A stretch of 64,000 bases of DNA from Onchidella celtica (taxonomy: Eukaryota > Mollusca > Gastropoda > Systellommatophora > Onchidiidae). Positions 23,693 through 34,116 of this stretch are shown in pieces. The first letter of the stretch is position 1. Each line of letters opens with the position of its first letter. The notes under the pieces are model-generated. The model was not told where the DNA came from and made no database searches. It saw nothing but the letters and a program-made list of their open reading frames with translations. The position numbers were made by a program, and so were the translations under genes. The stretch lies in NCBI GenBank assembly GCA_963931925.1, contig OZ007581.1, positions 18,352,399 to 18,416,398 of the forward strand, given 5' to 3'.

Positions 23693-26224
23693 TGTGAGAG
23701 GATGAACGACTTTTTATTTTTAATGTGCTTTCATGGTAGCTCTAGTGCGTGAGTGAGGGACGGCCACTCATAGCAGTTTATGGACACTTGGCAGAGTACC
23801 ATTAATTGGATTATTTCCCTTGTAATACTAGCGCGGGACCCGTTATTCACATCACGGTGAAAAGCGCGCATTTTGATTGGTCAGTTGGAAATGTTGACCA
23901 CCCGGCTTCCAACTCTTATATCATGGCTTTAAGTTTCTTACAACTCGCTCCTTCGTTGTTATCCACCGACAGAAAGACGGGAATCCGAATTCATTGTTGA
24001 GAGTAGGCAATACCCTATCGGTACAAAATAGGTATTTATGATAACGGTTGTTATCAACGGAGATACGTCATATTAATGGACTAAAATATCCCACACAAAT
24101 CTGGCAAATGTTGTTGGTCCTGACACTTTGAAAATTTATATTAAAACTATTACCGGGTTTCTGGTATAAGTAGTCAGTTAGAATTTTAGCAGCAAGTTTC
24201 TACTTTATAATGGTACCAATTTTGTTGTACTTTGATGCACATATCCTATTGAAATAATTAATAAGAGGGTCTCGGATTTAAAGTAAACTATGAGTTAGAT
24301 GCATGTTATCCCCGATAAATCCAACCTGGGTCAAATTTATTCAATTATTGCTGGAGGGGTCGTTAGAGTAATTTCTACAGTTTACTGGGATACCTAATTG
24401 ACTTTTGTGTGCACCCTTTTAACCGTACTGTAAATTCCATTGTGTTAGGACCCTAACCAGTTTTATTGTCGGGCTGGACTCCACGTCCGAGCCTTTCACT
24501 TGTCCAACACTGGACTACGTAATAGCCCTCTCGGACGTCCGCGCTGGCTCATAAAGATGATGCCAGTTCGAGTGGTCAGTAGACTCCATCAAAGACGCCG
24601 CAACAATAGGAAGCACAAGTGGACCTTGCAGTACAATAGATCGGCGGTGGCCTGCCGTGGCGCGCCTCGCCCAAAACATGGCCTAGTCCAGTTGCGCCAG
24701 TAGCAGAGAGACTTTGGGTAAGTTGGAGACTATTATATTAGAAGTGACTTTAATTTGCGCACCCCCCCCCTTTCGGGGATGCCGCGTAGAGAATGCTGAT
24801 CTACAGAGACCATTATGAGTCCGGCTCAACGGTAATTGCCATTGTCATTAGACGTGTAGGATGCGCGGTGCAGTGCAGTGTCTTGATATTGCGACTTTAT
24901 TGTCAAAGTTAACGTTTGCGGTGCTAGATGATAATGATGGCTCGCTAGCCAAGCTGTCACGATTTGCTTGTGTGCATATAGTGTATGTGTAGCATTGCCT
25001 TGTTGTGGTAGGCAGTGAGGATTTCCTGACATGTTAATGTGGATGGCTTATTTATGTTACAGCGAGCGGCACTATACACTTGATTGTATTACGGGTATTT
25101 GTGTACCTTGCCAGTACCACTATGCTATAGAGAGCAGTGTGATTGTGATTGCGTGTTTAGTGTTTAAGATGTGTAATTAATTACATGTATTGGAGATGTA
25201 TAATATTAGTTGGGCCTCACATGGGTGAGCCCCAGGATTGTTCTATGTGCGGCGGTGGATGAACAATGTTTCAATGAGTCTACACATGTTGCAATGAGTC
25301 TCGCCGACATATATATATATATATCATGTGCATGTATTATAGTTATCCAGATGTATTATGCTTCTATGAGTTTCGTAAGTGTGTGAAGGACAGTTTCATT
25401 TTAAGGAATGTACACATTACTTTATGTATCTAGTGGTGTGTCATACGCATGTTAGCCTGGCGGCATAGCTCCGCGGCTAAGGTCAAAGGGCATGACCCTT
25501 CAGTATCGATTGGGAAGGGCAGTAACCAATACAATAGCCCTGGGGCGGGTTAGTACTAATAATGGGAGTGGGCCTATGAGGATGGCCTGCATTGGGATGC
25601 AGCGTCTGTGTTATGGACGGTCAGTGGGCCATGTTGGCCACTGCGTTATTAAATGGAATGGCCACTCTGGATGTGTTGTACACCGGCTCAGTGGAGCGAA
25701 ACTATTGTGTTCTTGCCCCTTCATTTGTTATGTCCTTCATACTTTGATTAGTACATTAATTAGTTTATGTTGCCAGTGTACTAGGAAACTCCTTGTGTAT
25801 ATGATATAGCCACTTGTAGTTGTTATTCATTAACCTTAGCGCTATTTTATTCCATGCATACATATCCAGTTGGTTATTGCTTAAATTCTATATTATGTTG
25901 TTGTTGTTTGATTTAATACTTAATACTATTACTATGTATGTCCACCATTGATTGCCTGATTAATGTTGTCATTATATCCTAATCATATTTTCGTCTTTTT
26001 CTCTTGTTCCAGCTTATGGCTGGTTGGGCTTCTTTTTCTTGGCTTCTTTTTCTTTTTCTTGGTAGGGTTTTCCCATGCCTTTTTGGTAGTGATACCTTTG
26101 TTAGGCTTTTTGAATAAATAAGATTGCCAGCAGAACCCTGTGTTTGTTAATCCTGTGTATCCTTAAGGGAGTTACTATTGAACCCACGCAGTACCCACAT
26201 TAGCCACTCGTAGTTCATCCAACA
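23693..26224 (+). repeat. 3' LTR of the LARD-like element
   Basis: The uninterrupted 2532-bp LTR is near-identical to the 5' copy. Its end is followed directly by the GTAA duplication and the remainder of the hAT MITE. Confidence 0.9.
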
Positions 26225-26329
26225 GTAATATTTACTGTATACTAAACTCTGTCCCACAGTGGCGAGGCGCACGTTTTTTGCACACTTGAAATTGGGCCTG
26301 GGACAAAATAAGGTTGAGAAACAATGGCC

Positions 26330-28111
26330 TAGGTTTTAAAAAATGCAACGCTACAGCACACAACAAAATCGTCTGTGCACGCCTTGGCTAATCGAAAAAT
26401 TAGGATAAATATTCATCGACAATTGCTGAAAAATGATGCCCTTGGGTGGTTATGATTTATCTGATCCCAAATAACTCATTCAGCCGCAATGATCGAATTT
26501 TTTGAAGCTGCTAAATACATGTAATTAAAATTGGTGACTCCTGCGTTGAATACTGATGTTGTCAACAAAACAAAACAAAATGAATGGAAAGGCTAGTTGA
26601 ATATGATGCAAGAAGGACATACCAGTGGTAGAGTATCAAAAAGTGAGAAAATAAGGCAAACTGCAGTCGGAAGAAAGAAAAATCTGCAACGTGGTGCAGA
26701 AAAGAGAGGGGGGAAAAGGGGAGCACAGATACTGGAGGATAAGAGAACAGCATTGAATAATTGCTCCTATAGGAAGACAAATCATCACGTATTAATATTG
26801 CACGATGAAGTTTTTTGGTTGCTCTGTTAGTGTTGGGTAAGTTAACATCGCTAAAACAAAGAGTTTAGCTAGTATCGCTAGCTAATGAGTAAAAATAAAT
26901 AGAAATAAAAAGTCTATTCAAACGATGGTCACTGTGTTTTGGGTGGGGGGGGGGGGAGGGGGGGCTACTATTTTTAGGGGACCGCAGTACTTTACATAGT
27001 TAGCTATAGCCGAATAGGGATGCACAACTCTATTATTATTTTCTCTATTCAGCTTTGTAGTTAAGACTACAGTCCACAAACATCTTTTGGACATTTGGTA
27101 ACACTAGTAACAGTGTAATGGATACAGTGTGCATTGCCCTGTACTGAAAGAGTTAAACATTTCTCTATAAGTTGTGCTGATGGCCAGCGCTCGTGATTTG
27201 GCATTCGCAATTGTAAATCTGTTCGTAACTGGTGTCAAATGATTAAGTTTTCATCAGAATGCAACACTGATGAAAAATGGGTGTATCTGTAACTGTATCT
27301 TAGCAAATGAATAAATAATCGGTATATATTATACCGAAGTGCTCAACCAGTCATTTACGGTATGAAAGTCCTGCTTTCCTAATTATAATGATTATGGATA
27401 AAATCTAAATTTAATCAAAAGTTTTCCTAAGATGTTCGGGTACTAGAGAATAGAAAGAATAATGATAATAACAAAAAATAATGTTCACCAAGCTAAAAAG
27501 GGCTGCACTATTTGGTACCTAGACGGTACTATCAAAACCAAAGTCAAAATATGGCAAAAAAAAAAAAAAAAAAGTTGTACCGGTATGTAGCAAAGCCTCA
27601 AGTAAGGCAAAGCCTCAAGTAAGCAATAATACAGAAACAATACAATAAAACGCAAAGGAAATGGAGAGATAAATCAAGGTTTCAATCGATTGATTTTCAT
27701 CAGGAAAAAAATGTAACAGGATAGAAAATGTAACAAATACATGCACACTGTAACAAAATTGAAGAAATGGAAGAACTGTAGAATGCTGTACAAATACGAG
27801 TAGGCCTACTTAGCTGCCAGTTACAGACTTGGATCTCCGGAGCACTGCGCGTCCATCAGGAGCTGTTAGGTGTAATTCGAAAAGAAAAAAAGAAACCGCC
27901 AGGAGAACAACACGTAAGGCTTTGGAACTTTCGGCGAGAGATGAAGTAACGTTCCAACTTCCGAAGAAGCTCAAGTTCTATGACATCAAATATAATACAC
28001 GAATTCTCTATTGTATTATTTTATATATATATATATATTTTGCCCTTGGAACATATCAAGCGCAGAGTCTTTGGCATGAAACAAAACTGTAAAGACTTTA
28101 CTACAGTTTGT
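26330..28111. other. Unassigned stretch with homopolymer runs and a possible Penelope remnant
   Basis: G-runs lie at 26942-26966 and an A-run at 27553-27571. The segment 27535-27660 resembles the reverse complement of the Penelope 3' region (CAAAGTCAAAAT, then GTTGTA, AACAATACAA). It is decayed and only weakly supported. Short ORFs here show no motif. The 3' UTR of the C1q gene probably lies at the right end of this block. Confidence 0.4.
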
Positions 28112-28575
28112 CTAAGGTTTTTCAGGGATGTCATGAGTTTCAGTGTAAGAGATCAGCGTGCAGGAAAAACTGCATGGCGGCCAGACCCTTGCACTGCCAC
28201 TCACTTTCAAAACTTTGAGAAACAGTGTATTCTGGACTTGCATCTCAATCACACTGACATCTCCACCAGTCGTTCCGGCTTCACTGGTCTCCGCCCTACA
28301 CACAATGCGCTCGCCTCTGGCCTGTGCACTCGGAAAAGTTTGAACAACTCCCAGGTGAATAATGCCCTCTCCGCCGTGAACATGTGACAACCTTACCAAG
28401 TACAGCCCATCTACAGGGGCGGTAAACACGCCTGTGTAACGATTGTAGTGATTTCCCTTGTTGGTCAGCACATCTGTTAGTTTGTCAATCACCATGTTTG
28501 TTGTGAGGTAAAGAGGCCCCAGATCACGCAAGAGACAGGCCGTGAATCCAACAGGAACATGTTGGCATTTCTTAC
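28112..28575 (-). CDS. Terminal exon: C1q domain
   Basis: The exon follows an acceptor reading CAACTGTTGCAG (minus strand) and runs to a stop at 28112. It encodes a C1q domain of about 130 residues, starting VPVGFTACL, with the family signature NKGNHYNRYTGVFTAPVDGLYLV and a closing CSFSCTLIS, then a short hydrophilic tail. C1q domains trimerise and bind ligands, including microbial surfaces; they are greatly expanded in bivalves and other molluscs. The exon completes a phase-1 codon from the exon at 29260-29314 (T plus GT gives Cys), so the two join cleanly. The expected product is an extracellular, stalked C1q trimer. Confidence 0.88.
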
Positions 28576-28654
28576 CTGCAACAGTTGATGGCATAAATCA
28601 CTAAATTAACAAACTGCTTTTACTGTTTCACCTGGCAAACTTGTAAAGTGAGTA

Positions 28655-28835
28655 AGGCCCGGGGCTCACTGGTCGATTCAGATCCGCCGACTAGTTGGAT
28701 AGTGACGTAACGACGTTGAGTTTCAATGAGATCAACTAGTCGGCTAGTGCGCGAAGTCTCTTTGAAACTCAAGGTCGTGACGTCACCATGCGACTAGTTG
28801 GACGCTCAAAATCGGCTGGTGCGCGCCTAGGCTAA
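28655..28835. mobile_element. Palindromic MITE in an intron of the C1q gene
   Basis: Two arms of about 55-75 bp face each other. The left arm contains CGACTAGTTGGATAGTGACG and TTGAGTTTCAATGAGA; the right arm contains the complements, around TCTCTTTGAAACTCAA and GACGTCACCATGCGACTAGT. The outer ends begin GGCCCGGGGCTCAC and end GTGCGCGCCTAGGC. It has no coding sequence. The superfamily is not assigned. Confidence 0.7.
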
Positions 28836-29259
28836 AATTAGATAATAATTATATAACAATAAAAAAAACTGAAGAAGTCCAAGGTGTATGAAATCAATGA
28901 ATAGCGTAGTCCACTGTATAAGAAAGGAAAAAAGGAAAAAAAAGGAGGGGGGTGGGGGAGGGGGGTTATTAAACCTTAATCTGATGTTATTTTGATTATT
29001 ATTGTTAGGACTATGTTTATTATTGAAATATTGAGCGCCGGGAGGTGATAGAAGCAATGAGTTTTGTAATAAATCTACAGAATAGCATTACTTGCAATCG
29101 GTGTCTCCTGCGTTACCTGCTACTTGACCATCCAATCCATTCAAAGTGGTAGGTGAACAGTAAGTATGCTTTAGAGCAATTTGTTTTTGTTTAAATATTT
29201 CAAATGGCATTATTATTATTATTTTTTTTTTAGGTACGAAATAATGCAATCAAACTTAC
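28836..29259. other. Intron sequence, C1q gene
   Basis: AT-rich intron with a G/A-rich run at 28924-28966. Nothing else recognised. Confidence 0.5.
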
Positions 29260-29314
29260 ATTTCTGTTTGACGGCCTGCGACAAAGAGTCCATTTGAGTC
29301 GCCACTCGATCAAT
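29260..29314 (-). CDS. Short linker exon of the coiled-coil/C1q gene
   Basis: On the minus strand an acceptor (TTCCATTTCAG) is followed by 55 coding bases, IDRVATQMDSLSQAVKQK, and a donor GTAAGT. The exon enters in phase 0, matching the end of the big exon at 30806, and leaves in phase 1, matching the C1q exon at 28575. The peptide continues the coiled-coil pattern of the preceding exon (QMDA then IDRVATQMDSL). The agreement of splice signals, phase and heptad character is the evidence; the exon is too short to prove by homology. Confidence 0.75.
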
Positions 29315-30805
29315 CTGAAATGGAACATAAATTTCAGTTTTAAGACATATGGGTCCACTTACACAGCCACACACTTATACATACAAAAAACGAAACATTT
29401 TCATATAATCTGGTGAAGGCGTAGATATGTAGTGAGTTCTTTGGAAAAGACAGAAAATCGACTAAAGATTTGTCTTTTTGTTTTTAATTTGAAAAATTAT
29501 TCTTGGATCTGTCTCAGAAAGACCCACCATCTTTCATCGGCCGATTTTCAAAGACAAAACGAATCGACTCCAGACATGAGAAACACAGCCGTTTACAGAC
29601 TCTTGCAGTCAAAAAACAAAACAAAACAAAAACAACAACATTTACTGATAATACTAATTGTTGTCATAATTTCTGTGAACATTTCATTATAAAGCTAACT
29701 AAGTTAAAGTTCCGTGAATAGTAAATTTCAGTAATTCATGATGCCGCATGCGCGCAGTTTCCGATCAGCAGTGCATGTCATATTTGCTATTATTTTTTTC
29801 CAGGATTTTGATGCCTTAGCTCTTTTCAGCACATCCCACGCAGTGTTCGTCTATACAGATGACCGGACTTCGGGAATGAACACATTGCATCCTTACGGAG
29901 ATTCGTGATGTACTTTTATGAAATTCTACACTTTTGATTTAACTACCATGCCTGGCTACTTAGTATTAGAATTTGATCCTCTTTTATGAAATGATAGGAG
30001 TGTGCCTTACAATTTGCCCTTGCACAGCGTTTGTTTTTTTTTAAACAGTGCACCGTTGGTTTGCAGTGCAGGAACGTAACCTCTGAACTCACAAGTCAAA
30101 ACAGATTTGCTCTCAAAATGACTCTGTAATACATTAGATCTAACTTCATACAAACAGACTATTGTCTTACATGTTTATATGGACAAAAGGGAAAGAAACT
30201 GATTATTTTCGCAGAAATAAGGAAACATACAAAACGATTCGCACACAAAATATGACACAGAATGAGACACACGAATGAAACAAAAAAAAACAACAACTGG
30301 CTCAAACAAACATGCAACGACACTTTCACAGACTCGTAACGTTTTTACGTAGATCAAAGTCTGGAAATATCCTTAATAATTAATAGAATCCAATAAAGAT
30401 GGGGAAGAGTGATAAAAAACAAACTAGAACCACACAATTGCTTGTGAAATGTTAATCGGTGCAACTTGCATGTTCAGAAAAGTAGTAGTACATGTATAAT
30501 AGTGAAGGACTCTTCACTGACCAGGGATGTTCTCAATAAACGTTTTCAATTACCATAGCTAAAAACATTGCATTCTTTTATTTTAGCAGCATATTGTTAC
30601 AAGAACAGGGAGATTTTTTAATGAAATATTATTGTGAGATACATAGATAGACAGGTAAATACATAAATAAATAAACATACATAAATAAATAAATTCATGG
30701 ACTTTTGGTAAAGTGTTAACAATTCAATGTTGTATTGTGGTGAACCTACAAGTTTTACAATAATTATTAGACTTTTATGACTTCTTCACGCTAATTTGAA
30801 CTCAC
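29315..30805. other. Intron between coiled-coil exon and linker exon
   Basis: About 1.5 kb of AT-rich intron. Short plus-strand ORFs (29432-29721) have no recognisable content. Confidence 0.55.
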
Positions 30806-33800
30806 CGCATCCATTTGTGTCCGTAGGTGTTTTCCTGTTTCTCGCAATCTCTCTTCCACGTTGAGCTGTGCTGTTTGAGCTAAGTAAGTTTCTGCCTGTT
30901 GGAGCCGCCTTTGCACATCGTTCTGTGTTTCTGTCAACATGTCCATCTGATGCTGCTGCTGGTGTGCGACGGTGCATACAGATATTTCTATTTGCTTCAG
31001 TTTTTCTTCCACATTGAGTTCTAGCATTCTCTTTGTGTCAGCCTCAGTCTCCAGAAGCCGCTGCTGTATCTGCCGATGACTGCCCTCTGTTTGCTGTACT
31101 CGTTCCTCAACTATTCGAAGCTTGTGTACAGCGTCCTCAGTTTGGTCAAGGCTTTCTCGCAGTTGACCCAGTTCTGTTTCTGCGTGGGAGAGTCTGTCAT
31201 CTGTGTTGGCGAGTGCATTTTCCATTGGAATAAGGCTTGAAACAGAATGAATCACCACATCTACTCTAGCCACAATGGTTTCAAAAGTGCCATTACATAT
31301 TTTAATCCACTCCTCTAATTCGCAATTTGTATTGTGGATTTCTTTCTCTGCTGTTTCGATTTTAGTATTTAATTGATGCAGATTACGCAGATCTGCATCT
31401 CTTTTGGCGGCCGCTGATTTCCACAACTTTTCGCAAGATTTTTTCAGTGCGGTCACGTCTTGTGACAAAAGTGCTCTCACTTCATTGCCTTCATGGCTTT
31501 GTGAAGTCACTTGGCCCTTCACAGCTTGCAAACCACTGATCTGATAATCAGCTAACTTTTTCAGGTCAGTAATGTCATTTCCTAACCTGCTCTCCACCTC
31601 ACTAACTCGGCCTTCTTCTATTGCTTGTCGTTCATCTAGTGCCCAAATTTTTGTCTTCAGAGCTTCCATCTGGTCTATTTTTGTCTTCAGAGCTTCCATC
31701 TGGTCTACTTTTGTCCTCATATCATCCATCTGGTCTACTTTTGTCTTCAGAGCTTCCATCTGGTTTGCTTTTGTCTTCAGATCATCCACCTGGTCTACTT
31801 TTGTCTTCAGAGCATCAATCTGATCTACTTTTGTCTTCAGAGCTTCCACCTGGTCTACTTTTGTCTTCATCTGGTTTGCTTTTGCTTTCAGATCATCCAC
31901 CTGGTCTACTTTTGCCTTCAGAGCATCAATCTGGTCTACTTTTGTCTTCAGAGAATCAATCTGGTCTACTTTTGTCTTCAGGGCTTCCATCTGGTCTACT
32001 TTTGTCCTCAGATCATCCATCTGGTCTACTTTTGTCTTCAGAGCTTCCATCTGGTTTGCTTTTGTCTTCAGATCATCCACCTGGTCTACTTTTGTCTTCA
32101 GAGCTTCCATCTGGTCTACTTTTGTCTTCATCTGGTTTGCTTTTGCTTTCAGATCATCCACCTGGTCTACTTTTGCCTTCAGAGCATCAATCTGGTCTAC
32201 TTTTGTCTTCAGAGCATCAATCTGGTCTACTTTTGTCTTCAGAGCTTCCATCTGATCTACTTTTGTATTCAGATCTTCCATCTGGCCTACTTTTGTCCTC
32301 AGATCATCCATCTGGTCTACTTTTGTCTTCAGAGCTTCCATCTGGTTTGCTTTTGTCTTCAGATCATCCACCTGGTCTACTTTTGTCTTCAGAGCATCAA
32401 TCTGATCTACTTTTGTCTTCAGAGCTTCCATCTGGTCTACTTTTGTCTTCATCTGGTTTGCTTTTGCTTTCAGATCATCCACATGGTCTACTTTTGCCTT
32501 CAGAGCATCAATCTGGTCTACTTTTGCCTTCAGAGAATCAATCTGATCTACTTTTGTCTTCAGAGCTTCCATCTGGTCTACTTTTGTCTTCATCTGGTTT
32601 GCTTTTGCTTTCAGATCATCCACCTGGTCTACTTTTGCCTTCAGAGAATCAATCTGGTCTACTTTTGTCTTCAGAGCATCAATCTGGTGTACTTTTGTCT
32701 TCAGAGCTTCCATCTGATCTACTTTTGTCTTCAGATCTTCCATCTGGCCTACTTTTGTCCTCAGATCATCCATCTGGTCTACTTTTGTCTTCAGAGCTTC
32801 CATCTGGTTTGCTTTTGTCTTCAGATCATCCACCTGGTCTACTTTTGTCTTCAGAGCTTCCATCTGGTCTACTTTTATATTCAGATCATCGATCTGGTCT
32901 ACTTTTGTCTTCATAGCTTCCATCTGGTCTACTTTTGTCCTCAGATCATCCATCTGGTCTATTTTTGTCTTCAGAGCTTCCATCTGGTTTGCTTTTGTCT
33001 TCAGATCATCCACCTGGTCTACTTTTGTCTTCAGAGCATCAATCTGATCTACTTTTTTCTTCAGAGCTTCCATCTGGTCTACTTTTGTCTTCATCTGGTT
33101 TGCTTTTGCTTTCAGATCATCCACCTGGTCTACTTTTGCCTTCAGAGCATCAATCTGGACTACTTTTGTCTTCAGGGAATCAATCTGGTCTACTTTTGAC
33201 TTCAGAGCATCAATCTGATCTACTTTTGTCTTCAGAGCTTCCATCTGGTCTACTTTTGTCTTCATCTGGTTTGCTTTTCCTTTCAGATCATCCACCTGGT
33301 CAACTTTTGCCTTCAGAGCATCAATCTGGTCTACTTTTGTCTTCAGAGCATCAATCTGGTCTACTTTTGTCTTCAGAGCATCAATCTGATCTACTTTTGT
33401 CTTCAGAGCTTCCATCTGGTCTACTTTTGTCTTCATCTGGTTTGCTTTTGCTTTCAGATCATCCACCTGGTCTACTTTTGCCTTCAGAGCATCAATCTGG
33501 TCTACTTTTGTCTTCAGAGCATCAATCTGGTCTACTTTTGTCTTCAGAGCATCAGTCTGGTCTACTTTTGTCTTCAGAGCTTCCATCTGATCTACTTTTG
33601 TCTTCAGATCTTCCATCTGGCCTACTTTTGTCCTCAGATCATCCATCTGGTCTACTTTTGTCTTCAGAGCTTCCACCTGGTTGGCTTTTGTTTTCAGATC
33701 ATCCACCTGGTCTACTTTAGTCTTCAGAGCTTCCATCTGGTCTACTTTTATATTCAGATCATCGATCTGGTCTACTTTTGTCTTCATAGCTTCCATCTGG

Positions 33801-34113
33801 TCTACTTTTGTCCTCAGATCATCCATCTGGTCTATTTTTGTCTTCAGAGCTTCCATCTGGTTTGCTTTTGTCTTCAGATCATCCACCTGGTCTACTTTTG
33901 TCTTCAGAGCATCAATCTGATCTACTTTTGTCTTCAGAGCTTCCATCTGATCTACTTTTGTCTTCATAGATTCCAAGTGGTGTACTTGTGTCTTTAATAC
34001 ATCCATCTCTTTTATTTTCTGTATAATAGTACGGACTTCCTGTGATACACCTGACAGATCTCTTGTTGTATCAGTGCTCGTCTTCTCCAGGCTTTCTACC
34101 CTCTCAATAACCT
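30806..34113 (-). CDS. Giant coiled-coil exon of a C1q-domain protein
   Basis: A 3.3-kb exon lies between an acceptor (TTCTTTCACCAACAG) at 34114-34116 and a donor (GTGAG) at 30801-30805, open for about 1,100 codons. After a short helical lead (VIERVESLEKTSTDTTRDLS) it carries a repeat of ten residues, consensus LKTKVDQMEA/IDA, about 75 times. It ends in about 280 residues of conventional coiled coil with one CNGT glycosylation site. It enters in phase 1, the usual phase after a signal-peptide exon, and leaves in phase 0 into the exon at 29260-29314. The protein is inferred to be secreted, with a long trimeric stalk and a C-terminal C1q head. The 5' exons were not found to the right. All plus-strand ORFs here are shadows of the repeat. 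Confidence 0.82.
31650..33980 (-). repeat. Coding 30-bp minisatellite, about 75 units
   Basis: Units of 30 bp (plus strand ATCTGGTCTACTTTTGTCTTCAGAGCTTCC-like) tile the middle of the coiled-coil exon. Variants form higher-order blocks, and a 21-bp unit (encoding MKTKVDQ) recurs after each AKANQ unit, so length changes keep the frame. Many near-identical blocks show recent unequal crossover or slippage. Confidence 0.93.
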
Positions 34114-34116
34114 CTG

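Larger units (their letters stand above)
18929..26224 (+). mobile_element. Non-autonomous LTR retrotransposon with giant LTRs (LARD-like)
   Basis: LTRs at 18929-22648 (about 2.54 kb once a nested solo LTR is removed) and 23693-26224 (2532 bp) start TGTGAGAGG and end CATCCAACA. They are flanked by a 4-bp GTAA duplication (18925-18928 and 26225-26228). A primer-binding site (TGGTGTCAGAAGTGGGAT, 22654-22671) follows the 5' LTR by five bases. A polypurine tract (AGGGGAGAA, 23684-23692) abuts the 3' LTR. The roughly 1.04 kb interior has no gag, protease, RT or integrase motif. About ten differences over 2.5 kb by eye point to a young insertion. It presumably moved with proteins from another element. 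Confidence 0.88.
18860..26325. mobile_element. hAT-type MITE, split by a large LTR element
   Basis: The outer ends are inverted: CAGCGTTTCTCAAC at 18861 and GTTGAGAAACAATG ending near 26324. The flanking 8-mers GCCCAGAC and GCCTAGGT differ only by transitions, which fits a decayed 8-bp hAT target duplication. Excluding the LTR insertion (18929-26224), the MITE is about 170 bp. A related element lies at 37690-37883. Confidence 0.65.

Noticed and set aside
31621-33720. Long plus-strand ORFs (431, 261 and 238 codons) rich in LLLSS or VYFCLQ
   Set aside because: They are antisense shadows of the 30-bp coding minisatellite; the minus-strand frame has exon signals and a C1q partner.
31650-33980. 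Regular short repeats considered as a CRISPR-like array
   Set aside because: Units are contiguous, in frame and without spacers, in a eukaryotic coding exon.
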